Shown piece by piece: positions 19,089 to 30,121 of a DNA stretch of 64,000 bases; position 1 is the first letter of the stretch; each line of letters begins with the position of its first letter. Under the pieces are notes generated by a model. It saw nothing but the letters and a program-made list of their open reading frames with translations. It was not told the DNA's origin and made no database searches. The translations under genes and the position numbers were made by a program. Origin of the DNA: Fremontodendron californicum (lineage: Eukaryota; Streptophyta; Magnoliopsida; Malvales; Malvaceae); contig JAULJL010000035.1 of the NCBI GenBank assembly GCA_030761205.1, positions 12,666,001 through 12,730,000 of the forward strand. The letters are read 5' to 3'.

Positions 19089-19218
19089 CCTAAGAGATCA
19101 TTCCTATCGCAATAAGTCATCCATGAATAGCCAAAGCATTCAAACACAAACCAAACATGTCACCACCAATAAATTCGTTGACAATGTCGACTCCTTTAGG
19201 AAACTCTTTTTTGAGAAC
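19089..19218 (-). pseudogene. Zinc-binding dehydrogenase (PTGR3/ZADH2-like) pseudogene, upstream exon
   Basis: The minus-strand exon starts after TTTTCCAG with VLKKEFPKGVDIV, continues through GGDMFGLCLNAL, and ends IAIGMIS. This is the nucleotide-binding-domain region of medium-chain dehydrogenase/reductases of the ZADH2/PTGR3 type. Two in-frame stops interrupt it. A TGA lies where the family has an Arg codon before LIVIG, and a TAG lies where Gln is expected at the exon end. Both are explained by C-to-T change (CGA to TGA, CAG to TAG). The hAT inserted at the exon/intron boundary, duplicating CCTAAGAG. The copy is dead. Confidence 0.7.
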
Positions 19219-19776
19219 CTGGAAAACTACAAAGTCTTAAATTCCATCTATAAAACCAACATTAAACCCTAAAAATAATATCATGCCAAGTGACTATATG
19301 AAAGCCTCCGATAAAACAGCATCCTAAAAATAAACAACCAAATAAAACAAAATGTTAAGCACTTAAAAAGAAATTGGGTAACTTTCCATATTCCCTTCAT
19401 GGAAAAGGCGATGCCATGATTACAAGCAAGATTGGGGACCTGGGAGGCAAGCTTTTTTGGGGGTTTAGGAATAGGTGATTACGAGGTTAGGTGCAGAGAT
19501 ATTTTGGATTTTAGAGGAGTGGATTTGAGAGAATTTGTGAAGCTCATGACTGGAAAATTACAGAGAAAGTAGAAGGGAGGCGAAAGTTGGCGGAGGTGAC
19601 GAAATGAAGGAAGGTTTGGGGCTGATTGAGGGGACTTTAGAGGAGGATTTTGGGAAAAAGAATTTCGGTTCTCAAAGACATAGAATTCGAAACAGAAAGA
19701 GTTAAATTTTGGGAGAAAAAGATTTCGGAGGGGGGGACAGTATAGGAAGGGTCAGAAAATTAAAACAAAAAATTAC
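19219..19776. other. Intronic DNA upstream of the dehydrogenase pseudogene exon
   Basis: No coding region is firmly recognised. On the minus strand, reading continues upstream of the 19218 acceptor for about 100 bases but with stops and without recognisable homology. The part at 19440-19760 is purine-rich on the + strand, with repeated GGAGG and GAAA words. Confidence 0.4.
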
Positions 19777-20164
19777 CACTATATTATTCAACTTAGCGGC
19801 GTTTAAACCATATAAACGCCGCTAAAATTCATGAATTAGCGAGTTTGAATTTAAAAACTCCACCAAATTATTGCAAAAATACGTTGTCCCGCTCTTTATA
19901 TTTTTGGTCCCGCTACAATTTTATTCTTTTAGTGGCTTTTTAAAAAGAAATGCTGCTAAAGTCTAGAACCTCGTGGCATTTAAGTGTCAAACGTAGCTAA
20001 AGTATGGAATTTAGCATTTTTTTTTTATAAAGACCGCTAAATTTTGAAATTTAGCGGCGTTTTTGCTTAAAACACCACTAAGTTTGAAGATTCACGGAGA
20101 TTAGTGGCTTTTTTTAGTGAAACACTGCCAATAAACGCCACTAAAAGTCTAATTTGCTATAGTG
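19777..20164. mobile_element. CACTA-like MITE (388 bp)
   Basis: Begins CACTATATTATTCAACTTAG and ends AATTTGCTATAGTG, so both ends read CACTATA inward. Subterminal regions carry repeated TTAGCGGCGTTT and inverted CGCCACTAAA words, typical of CACTA (En/Spm) ends. No transposase is present. The expected 3-bp target duplication is not obvious (TAC versus TTT), so the element may be slightly eroded or part of a larger one. Confidence 0.6.
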
Positions 20165-23100
20165 TTTGTTTCAAAAATGGGAGTTCCAACCACCTTCGGT
20201 GACTGGACAGACTCAGGGGAGCTTAAATCCAATGGAGTAGAGGAGGAAGAAGATGACTTTTTTCCTTTCGAAACTTCTTGTCTGATAACAAGTTGGGAAA
20301 TTATAAACTGGCTCTTCTATAATTGAAATATTAAAAACATCACCGTTGGCTTTAAAACCCTAACATTTTCCCAAGATTTCATGTGTCTTGAGCTTTATCT
20401 GTTAGAATTCTGTATTGATTTTGAAAATCACCATCAGACAGAGATTCATTAGCAAAACCATTCCATGTGTCTTGCAACTGCTCTCAATTCTTGAGAAATT
20501 TCAATTTTTTTCTTCTCCCCTCTCCTAATATACTTCTTACCTCTTTTAGAAAGGTTTTTGAATAAGGCTTTCTCAATGTCCTTCATGAACCTTATTTTTT
20601 GATTCTTCGTCTTGGAAAAGGAAAAATGCTTTTATGAGTACAATTTTCAAGTAATAAACTAGATAATGGGCCTTGTTCACACACTCCCAATTATAGTATT
20701 CCTAGTATTAGGCCCAACAGAATTTGGGTCATCATCTTCAAGAACAAGCTCTTGTTACTTTTTGGACTTGAATTCACCAAAAAGAAAAACCCTGCTTACA
20801 CAATGCCTTTTCCTCTTGCAATACTTCCAAACTGTTTTCACTATACATTAAGTCCACCTTTCCATCTGAATTAATGCCAACTTTCATGCTCTCGTTAACC
20901 CTATTTTTTACATCCCTGCATACGTCTTCAGATTATGCCACCACTTCCACTTCGTCAACAACTTCATCAAGTGAATGCACATGCATGACTTTTCCACTTC
21001 CCAATTCAGACCTCGAAGGCTATATACGTTCCCATTAACGTCATTTGTTTCGAAAATAGGAGTTCCTACCACCTCCGGTGATTGGACGGATTGAGGGGAA
21101 CTTAAATCCATTGGAGTAGTGGATGAAGAAAATGACCTTTTTTCCTTTGGAAACTTCATGTCCGATAACAAGTTGGGAAATTATAAACTGGCTCCTCTGT
21201 AATTGAAATATTAAAAAAAAAAATCACTGTTCGCTTTAAAACTCTAACATTTTCCCAAGATTTCATGTGTCTTGAACTTATTCTGTTAGAATTCTGTATT
21301 GATTTTGAAAATCACCATCAGACAGAGATTCATTAGCAAAACCATTCCATGTGTCTTGCAACTGTTCTAAATTCTTGAGCAATTTCAATTTTTTTTCTTC
21401 TTCCCTCTCCTAATATGCTTCTTATCTTTTTTTTAGAAAGGTTTTTGAATAAGGCTTCCTCAATGTCCTTCATGAACCTTACTTTTCGACACTTTGGCTT
21501 GGAAAAGGAAAAATGCTTTTATGAATTAGAGTTTTCAAGTAATAAACTAGATAAGGGGCCTTGTTCACACACTTCAATCAATGGCCCAATTATAGTATTC
21601 CTAGGACTAGGCCAACAGAATTTGGGTCGTCATCTTCAACAACAAGCTCTTGCAACCTTTTGGACTTGAATTCACAAAAAACCTACTCACACAATGCATT
21701 TTCCTCTTCCAATACTTCCAAGCTATCTTCACTATACATTAAGTCCACCTTTCCATCTGAATTAATGTCAGCTTTCACGCTCTTATTAACTCTATTTTTG
21801 ATATCCCTGCATACGTCTTCAGATTGTGCCACATTTCGACTTTGTCAACAACTTCATCAAGTGAATGCACATGCATGACTTTTTCACTTCTCAATTCAGA
21901 CCTTGAGGGCTATAGACGTTCCCATTAACGTCATTTGTTTGGAAAATGGGAGTTCCTACCACCTCCAGTGACTGGACAGACTGAGGAACTTAAATCCATT
22001 AGAGTAGTGGATGAAGAAAATGACTTTTTTTTTTCCTTTGGAAACTTCATGTCAGATAACAAGTTGGGAAATTATAAACTGGCTCCTCTATAATTGAAAT
22101 ATTAAAAAATTCACCATTCACTTTAAAACTCTAACATTTTCCCAAGATTTCATGTGTCTTGAGCTTATTCTATTAGAATTCTGTATTGATTTTGAAAATC
22201 ACCATCAGACAGAGATTCATTAGCAAAACCATTCCATGTGTCTTGCAACTGTTCTAAATTCTTGACCAATTTAATTTTTTTTCCCTCTCCTAATATGCTT
22301 CTTATCTTTTTTAGAAAGGTTTTTGAATAAGGCTTCCTCAATATCCTTCATGAAATTTACTTTTCGAGACTTTGGCTTGGAAAAGGAAAAATGCTTTTAT
22401 GAGTTAGAGTTTTCAAGTGATAAACTAGATAAGGGGTCTTGTTCACACACTACAATCAGTGGCCCAATTATTGTATTCCTAGGACTAGGCCCAACAAAAT
22501 TTGGGTCATCATCTTCAACAACAATATCTTTCTACCTTTTGGACTTGAATTCACCAAAAAAACCTGCTCACACAATGCCTTTTCCTCTTTCAGTACTTCC
22601 AAGCTGTCTTCAACATACATTAAGTCCACCTTTCCATCTGAATTAATGCTAGCTTTCATGCTCTCGTTAACTCTATTTTTGATATCCCTGCATACGTTTT
22701 CAAATTGTGCCACCACTTCCACTTCGTCAACAACTTCATCAAGTGAATGCACAAGCATGACTTTTCCACTACCCAATTCAGACCTTGAGCACTATAGACG
22801 TTCCCATTAATGTCATTTGTTTCGAAAATGGGAGTTTTTACCACCTCCGATGACTGGACGGACTAAGGGGAACTTAAATCTATTGGAGTAGTGGATGAAG
22901 AAAATGACTTTTTTTTTCCTTTAGAAATTTCATGTCCGATAACAAGTTGGGAAATTATAAACTTGCTCCACTATAATTGAAATATTAAAAAATCACCATT
23001 CGCTTTAAAACTCTAACATTTTCCCAAGATTTCACATGTCTTGAACTTATTCTGTTAGAATTCTGTATTGATTTTGAAAATCACCATCAGACAGAGATTC

Positions 23101-24125
23101 ATTAGGAAAACCATTCCATGTGTCTTGCAACTATTCTAAATTCTTGAGAAATTTCAATTTTTTTTCTTCTTCCTTCTCCTCATATGCTTCTTATCTTTTT
23201 TAGAAAGGTTTTTGAATAAGGCTTCCTCAATGTCCTTCATGAACCTTACTTTTCGACACTTTGGCTTGGAAAAGGAAAAATGCTTTTATGAATTAGAGTT
23301 TTCAAGTAATAAACTAGATAAGGGGCCTTGTTCACATAATTCAACCAATGGCCCAATTATAGTATTCCTAGGACTAGGCGAATAGAATTTGGGTCATCAT
23401 CTTCAACAACAAGCTCTTGGAACCTTTTGGACTTGAATTCACAAAAAACCTGCTCACACAATGCTTTTTCCTCTTCTAATACTTCCAAACTATCTTCACC
23501 ATACATTAAGTGCACCTTTCCATCTGAATTAATGTGAGCTTTCACGCTCTTGTTAAATCTATTTTTGATATCCCTGCATACATCTTCAGATTATGCCACC
23601 ATTTCCACTTTGTCAACAACTTCATCAAGTGAATGCACATGCATGACTTTTCCACTTCCCAATTCAGACCTTGAGGGCTATAGGCGTTCCCATTAACGTC
23701 ATTTGTTTCGAAAATGGGAGTTCCTACCACCTCCGATGACTGGATGGACTGAGGGGAACTTAAATCCATTGGAGTAGTAGATGAAGAAAATGACTTTTTT
23801 TCTTTTGGAAACTTCATGTCGGATAACAAGTTGGGAAATTATAATCTGGCTCCTCTGTAATTGAAATATTAAAAAAATCACCGTTCGCTTTAAAACTCTA
23901 ACATTTTCCCAACATTTGATGTGTCTTGAAATTATTCTATTAGAATTCTGTATTGATTTTGAAAATCACCATCAGACAGAGATCCATTAGCGAAATCATT
24001 CCATATGTCTTGCAACTATTCTAAATTCTTGAGCAATTTCAAATTTTTTTCTTCTTACCTCTCCTAATATGCTTTTTATCTTTTTTAGAAAGGTTTTTGA
24101 ATAAGGTTTCCTCAAATAGCAAAAA
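20165..24125 (-). repeat. Tandem array of about 885-bp LINE-derived units (four full copies plus parts)
   Basis: The landmark GATAACAAGTTGGGAAATTATAA recurs at about 20283, 21163, 22054, 22937 and 23819, giving spacings of about 880-891 bp. Every unit also repeats ACCATCAGACAGAGATTCATTAG and AATGGGAGTTCCTACCACCTC. Minus-strand readings give recurring broken peptides (for example NDVNGNVYSLRGLNW and LEVLEEEKALCEQVF). These look like the linker between the DUF4283 part and the endonuclease of plant L1 LINEs. Units differ by scattered substitutions and small indels and none is open throughout. The repeat structure is directly visible; LINE origin is inferred. Confidence 0.8.
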
Positions 24126-24144
24126 CATGTTCTGTTTATAAATT

Positions 24145-24180
<36 letters not shown>

Positions 24181-24587
24181 ACAACAAAAAAACATTAAAA
24201 CACAATTTACCACCATGTCACAAAAAACTCAGACCTTACAACTCCAGATTTTGCTAAGAAATCCCTAGACCTTTGCTTCCCTGAATATGTCTGCAACTGA
24301 AATATCACCAATTTCATATGTAAAAGCATCAATTTCATTAAAGAATTTTCAAAGATTCTATGTCGATCCCCAGTGTTTTTAATCCACTTCCCTGCCACTT
24401 TAAAGTCAAATTCCACAGTTAGTTAAACTTTTCTTTTCCACTTATTTGTAATTATATATATATATATGCATATATATTGTTATAATTAAAAAATATAAAA
24501 TTGAAAATTCGTGAAGGATACATATTTATTCCACTTATCATTTTGGATTTCGAGTTGGACCGATTATAGGTTTGATCATTTTAGGTT
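24126..24587. other. Intronic spacer with poly-A tract
   Basis: Contains an A-run of about 30 bp (24148-24178), a short (TA)n at about 24455-24467, and no recognisable gene. Confidence 0.4.
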
Positions 24588-27545
24588 TTTTTATAAGCCA
24601 TCATTTTATTAAAGATAGATAATACAAGATGATTCAAAAAGATGCCAGTTTAAACACCAAAAAGCTAAGGTGTAAAATTGGTAAAAGCAGAAAATCCAAC
24701 AATAAGAATAAAAGAAACACCTTAGAAAAGACTGAACAAAAACGAGTAGAATAAAGCTTAAACCAAGAAATTAGATGTTGTTGATTACCACCATCCACTG
24801 AAGCATTCTTTTCTATCACCCCCCAACCATGCCATTAGCTTCTCTAAAAAATTTTGAAACTGTGACCTCAATGATCTCAAACCATAGTAAATCATTTTCA
24901 TTAAAGATATCACAGTATTTCAAAGCGCTCATCTCCTTCTTATTAATCCAATTTAATGCAATCTTTAAATTCGATTCAATGATTAGTCTCCATCTTGCAT
25001 TTTTCTAGATTTAACAAAGGTCTCTAGAGAAAATTTAATTGCAAGTAATTCAACAACATTAGAATCCAACACAGCGAATGGAACAGAGAACATTGCAACC
25101 AATAGATTTTAAGAAAACCTGGTTCGGGGGGGAGGGAGCTAGACCAAACTAGTTCTATGAGATTTCTTTGTTACAGAAGGACAACATTGAATAGGATCAA
25201 CCCATAATAACATATCAAACATGAAGATTATCATTGGAAGCCTTAATCAAATACATAGAGCGTAACTTAAACAAAAAAGTAAGCTCCTCCAAGTTTAACT
25301 TCTTGGTCTCGAAGGTCTATTCGTTTGTCATTAGTCAAATGGACTAGAGAATAGCAGCACATGAAGTCACCACCAATATCTCAAGAGATAAGTAAAAAAC
25401 ATTGGAGTAAGAATAAATTCAGAGAATAAGATAGACATCCCTTTAAGTTCCATAATGACAAAAAAGCACACCAAAGCCCAATGAATCAATTTTCAATTCA
25501 CCATCAGAAAATGAGTAAAAACCACACTTTTAACAATCATAAAGAGTCCTTTATCCAAAATCATCAATAAACCACCAAATCATCCAGCAGAAGTATAAAA
25601 TAACCATTCAAAATTCTCATGTCCTCACATATTCATAATTTTCACCTCCTTTACATTTTCCAATCTTGTTTCTTGAATAAAAGACCATCCCAATCTAAAG
25701 GATGAAATCAACTCCTGTAGTTTTTTCCTCTTAATAGGATTATGCAGATCCTTAGTGTTCCAATTTAGGATCCTCATAGTAAAAAACAAAACAAGACAAA
25801 ACCCCTCAAACCATAAAATCTTCCACACCAGACTTAAATAAAACAAACCACAATACAATACTTGAAAATCGTGCTTAAAACCATCAAAACCTCTCCTTAT
25901 CGTTGCAATTGGTCGATAAACCAAAAACGTACCTAGTTTCCACGTATTTTATGCTTATTCATGGATGAATTTGTATCTATTCATAAAATTCTCATCTAAT
26001 AGAAATCCATTAGCAAAGTTTTCCTTCCCATATGGCTCATTTCTCTTACCCTTCTACAAAGTTTTCTTTATTTTGTCCCATTGTTCATGCTTTTTTTTGT
26101 CAATTTTAGACAAAATTGATTCCTTAATATCTTCCAAATACCTTGATTACACACATACGATTTGTGAGTTGAGGTTAAGATCAGAGCAAGTTCATTGTGT
26201 GTTGCAGTAAAAACATTCAAGTCAAACGTATTAAAACTCCTATTGTCCCATCCTCCCTAAATCCTAAACTAAGCTTTGTCTTCAATATATATCTGCCCAG
26301 TAAGTTTGTTTCCAAAATGAGTCTCTTCAACATATAAATTCCTTAGCGTATTAATATCACCTTCTAACTGAATTTTATTAATCCAATCATTGCCTCAAAA
26401 AAACTCCTTAACATTCATCACATTAAACACTTTTTTAGCTAGACCAATACACCCATCCTCGGGACCAACACTAGTTTTCTCAACAAAGTCTACTTTTTCA
26501 ATAGAATTTAAAAAAAATTCTTGAGAAGTTTCTCTAAAAACTAGACCCTCATTCATGAATGACTTCTCCTCTTCAAGAAAGTTATCTTCCTCACCATCCT
26601 CACCCTTGCTGGACACCATCTATATTGCAGTGTCATATTAACCTCATGAAAAAATTCTGTTACTCTAACTGAAAGTATTTTGTCATCATATTCAATGGTA
26701 ATAACTTTATCTATTGAACAAAGTTGATCAATCATAATGGATACCACTCCTTTGGTAAAATCACCGCATAAGCTCGACATCTCCTCCAATGATATCATCT
26801 CCCCCCATAAATTTGCTATATTTTTAAAAGATCTAACATTCCACGCATGGAGAGGTAGACCAAAACAATTAATCCAAGCGATTCTGTATCTGAACTCACT
26901 ATCAATTGATCAAGGTTCAATGTCAAACAACCATTCAACTCCAAAGTGACCTTTTGCCTTACCTATAAAGCAAAAGTCCAGTTTATGAAAAGCCTCATCA
27001 TCTATGACCATGTTACAAGACGTTTTCTAATGCACTCCGACTTCTTTGTTAGTTCATGTATCAGAATTCATAATAATATTATATTTAGCTATGTATTGTG
27101 TTGTCTTCTCATTATGTAATACTTGTTTATAAGATTTGAGTGGCTTAAAAACAACCTCTCTGTCCACTTTCTTTCTCTACCTGGTGGATGCAGCCCCTCA
27201 ACATTTGATTTTGCATACAAATTCTCACTCAGTTTAACTTTCCTCCAATATGAAGATCTACTCGTGAATCTTGTCAAATTAACACCAATCTTGTAATTCA
27301 ACAACTATACCTCATTTATATTTTCCATCGCTCTTTCAACCTCTTCTAAAATAACAAATCAAACAAAACTGAGCTTTTTTCCTCTTGCACTCTTTGTTTG
27401 CGATATGAAAACATCAAAACCTTTCCCATGGTGTTGAAAAATTCGGAGTAGCCATCTCCAATGAACTTTTTGGAGGAATGTTGTTAGCGAAAACAAAGAA
27501 CAACATAGAAAAATAGAATGATAACTATTGTTTTGGTACATGAAA
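24588..27545 (-). mobile_element. Internally deleted L1-type LINE
   Basis: On the minus strand, in 5'-to-3' order: an RRM-like RNA-binding domain at about 27500-27230 (VHWRWLLRIFQHHG, later LLNYKIGVNL); a DUF4283 domain at about 27000-26600 (CFGLPLHAWNVRSFKNIA); and the start of the apurinic-type endonuclease at 25774-25640 (MRILNWNTK, FIQETRLENV). An RNase H tail follows at 25090-24790 (ELLAIKFSLETF, FREANGM), then a plant LINE 3' end with T-run on the + strand at 24588. Nearly all of the endonuclease and the reverse transcriptase is missing and stops are frequent, so it is inactive. The domain order is that of plant L1 elements. Confidence 0.75.
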
Positions 27546-28063
27546 TTTTCTATATGTAGACCAAATGTAGAGAATAACTTTGAAATGACTTGATGATTTT
27601 AGGTATAGTGTTCGTTCAGTTAAATTAGAATATAAAATCACATGAATTCAAGATAACGCCACTCAAAAGTCTTATTCACATATAAATCCAGTAGTAACAA
27701 TCGAAACAAATTTGCTACCATTACTAGGGAAACAAATTATATGAGCAACAAACATAACACGTCTAGGAATGCATATTAACCATCTATCCTAAAATCAATG
27801 AATAAAAGCTGAGCAAATCAAATTTGAATAGGCACAACGAACTTAAAATTTATTCAATTTTGAATATCACTCTCAATGGAATTCTCCCTGCTATTTTTTC
27901 TCATTATACACTATTCTTAAGACCAATCTCTATTTGAATCATCATTTTTCTTGCTCTATATTTGTGATGACTCAAGTTGGATTTTTCATTTTCTCTAGTT
28001 TTATAATTTGTTTTTTAATGATATTGCATAAAGGGTAGAAATTATAAATAATTGAACAACCTT

Positions 28064-28065
<2 letters not shown>

Positions 28066-28122
<57 letters not shown>
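28066..28122. repeat. (TA)n microsatellite
   Basis: About 57 bp of perfect TA dinucleotides inside the receptor-kinase intron. Confidence 0.95.
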
Positions 28123-28123
<1 letters not shown>

Positions 28124-28386
28124 CAAACTATCACAACAATGAACATACCAAAGACAAACAAAATCAAAAATAAAATTGGATCAAAACCACATAAAATAGA
28201 GACATAATTGAACCTAAGATCTTAAGATTCCAAGACGCCCTTTTTTCCATTGGCAAAACATCTCTTTTGCCTGTATTGTACCTTTTGTTGTTTTACGATA
28301 CTCTAAATTATATCTAAGAAGCAATTGAGTTAAAGAATTAAAGGAACAGATACAAGACGAAGTAATTGGAAAAATGTGGTAGGAGC

Positions 28387-28788
28387 AGGATTTAAATTGT
28401 CGTCGTAGATGCATTTTCCATCACATCACGCGTCATGATTACGGACGTAATGGATGCTATTCCAATCATTGAAGTCATCGCAGTCGTGATTTTTTTTTTT
28501 TTTTTTGAATATGCACAAGTTATTATAAAATATAGTAATAATAATTATAATCATAAAAAAAATTAATGATTTTTAAAGTAGTTTATAGAACTCTATGATC
28601 TTTTATATATAAAAAGTAATTATTTACATGTTATAAATTGAATATATACACGTGTAATTCATGGTCATGAGCTTAACTGCTACGGACTGCTAACCATTCA
28701 CATCTCAATGCGGTCAGTGATGGGAAGAGTCGAAACCATAAAATAACGACCACTATTTTGAGTTGCGACCGCTATTTAAATCTTAGGG
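28387..28788. repeat. Candidate MITE with GATTTAAAT terminal inverted repeats
   Basis: The left end GGATTTAAATTGTCGTCGTAG and the right end, read inverted, AAGATTTAAATAGCGGTCGC, form imperfect inverted repeats about 400 bp apart. The interior has poly-T, GC-poor DNA and no ORF. No clear target duplication was found. It lies about 260 bp upstream of the kinase exon's acceptor. Confidence 0.4.
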
Positions 28789-29048
28789 TAGGAAATGAAT
28801 TCCATTTTATCTCTAGGTGTAACTTTTAGAATTAAATTGTGGGGTTAGGATTAATTTAGTAAGAAGAGATGAGATTTTTTTAGAGATTTATATGCTTAAA
28901 GGAAGAAAAAAGATAATTTTCTGTGCTTTTTTTTTTCATAAAATTTAACATGATGCTACTCAATAGATATGAAGTTTTTATAATGATGCCTTTTTTTTTT
29001 TTTTTTTTTCTGATGTGCTCTCCTTTTATGTATATATTTCATGAGCAG

Positions 29049-30121
29049 GAGCAATTATTTTGGTAAGATTTGTGCTGGGAATATCATGCTTGGCTGCACT
29101 TGTCATGTACAAATTACGGAGGAGACATCTATCCATGGATGATGCAATTGAAAAATTCCTTCAAAGTCAAAATAATTTCATGCCAATTAGATACTCTTAC
29201 TCTGAAATTAAAAGAATGACGAGTAGATTCAAAGATAAATTAGGTCAAGGAGGTTATGGGTCAGTATTCAAAGGAAAGCTTCGGAGTGGTCAACTTGTTG
29301 CAATAAAATTGTTAGGAAAGTCAAAAGCTAAGGGTCAAGATTTCATTAACGAAGTAGCTACCATTGGAAGGATTCATCATGTTAATGTGGTACAACTTGT
29401 TGGATTTTGTGTGGAAGGATCAAAACAAGCTCTTGTATATGAGTTCATGCCAAATGGATCTTTGGATAAAATCATATTTGCTAGGGAAAATAACATTTCC
29501 TTAAATTGGGAACAAATGTTTGAGATTGTTCTTGGAGTAGCTCGTGGAATGGAATACTTGCATCAAGGCTGTGATATGCAAATTTTACATTTTGATATCA
29601 AGCCACACAACATTCTTTTAGATGAAAAATTTGTCCCAAAAGTTTCAGATTTTGGACTTGCCAAACTATATCCTATTGATGATAGTATTGTGCCTCTCAC
29701 TGCAGCTCGAGGTACATTTGGATATATTGCTCCTGAGTTATTCTGCAAATACTTAGGAGGCATCTCCTATAAAGCTGATGTTTACAGTTTTGGAATGTTG
29801 TTAATGGAAATGGTGGGAAAAAGAAAAAATTTGAATGCTTCAGTTGAACAGACAAGTCAGATATACTTTCCTTCTTGGATTTATGATCGATTTGATCAAG
29901 GTGAGGAAATGGACTTGGGCAATGTTACAGATGACGATAAGAAGCTTGTGAGGAAAATGGTAACAATTGCATTTTGGTGCATACAAATGAAACCCATTAG
30001 TCGTCCTTCAATGAGCAAAGTCCTTAAGATGCTTGAAAGTGAAGTAGATATCCTCAAAATGCCTCCCAAGCATTCATTATTTTCTCTCGAAATGTCAGAA
30101 GATAATGTTAATAAGAATTAA
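29049..30121 (+). CDS. LRK10L-type receptor-like kinase, exon 4 (transmembrane and kinase domain)
   Basis: This exon encodes residues 269-625 of the assembled protein. It starts after ATGAGCAG in phase 1, joining exon 3. A transmembrane helix (about 262-290, including LVRFVLGISCLAALVMY) is followed by an RRRH stop-transfer. The Ser/Thr kinase domain has its Gly loop GQGGYGS (334-340), Lys 355 in VAIKLL, Glu 370, catalytic HFDIKPHN (449-456), DFG (469-471) and APE (496-498). HFD in place of HRD makes it a non-RD kinase, as usual for this family and for many immune receptors. All core catalytic residues are present and there is no stop until TAA at 30119. The role is likely in cell-wall or pathogen sensing at the plasma membrane; the ligand is unknown. 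Confidence 0.9.

Larger units (their letters stand above)
3165..29048 (+). other. Giant intron 3 of the receptor kinase (about 25.9 kb)
   Basis: The intron runs from the GTAAGC donor at 3165 to the ATGAGCAG acceptor ending at 29048, after a polyT tract at about 28990-29010. Phases on both sides match (1/1) and no intact kinase exon lies closer. The contents are almost entirely repeats: an antisense dehydrogenase pseudogene, hAT, Athila, CACTA-like MITE, LINE tandem array, LINE and microsatellites. Whether the gene is still spliced across this distance is inferred. Alternatively, exons 1-3 and exon 4 are remnants of two neighbouring paralogues. Confidence 0.6.
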
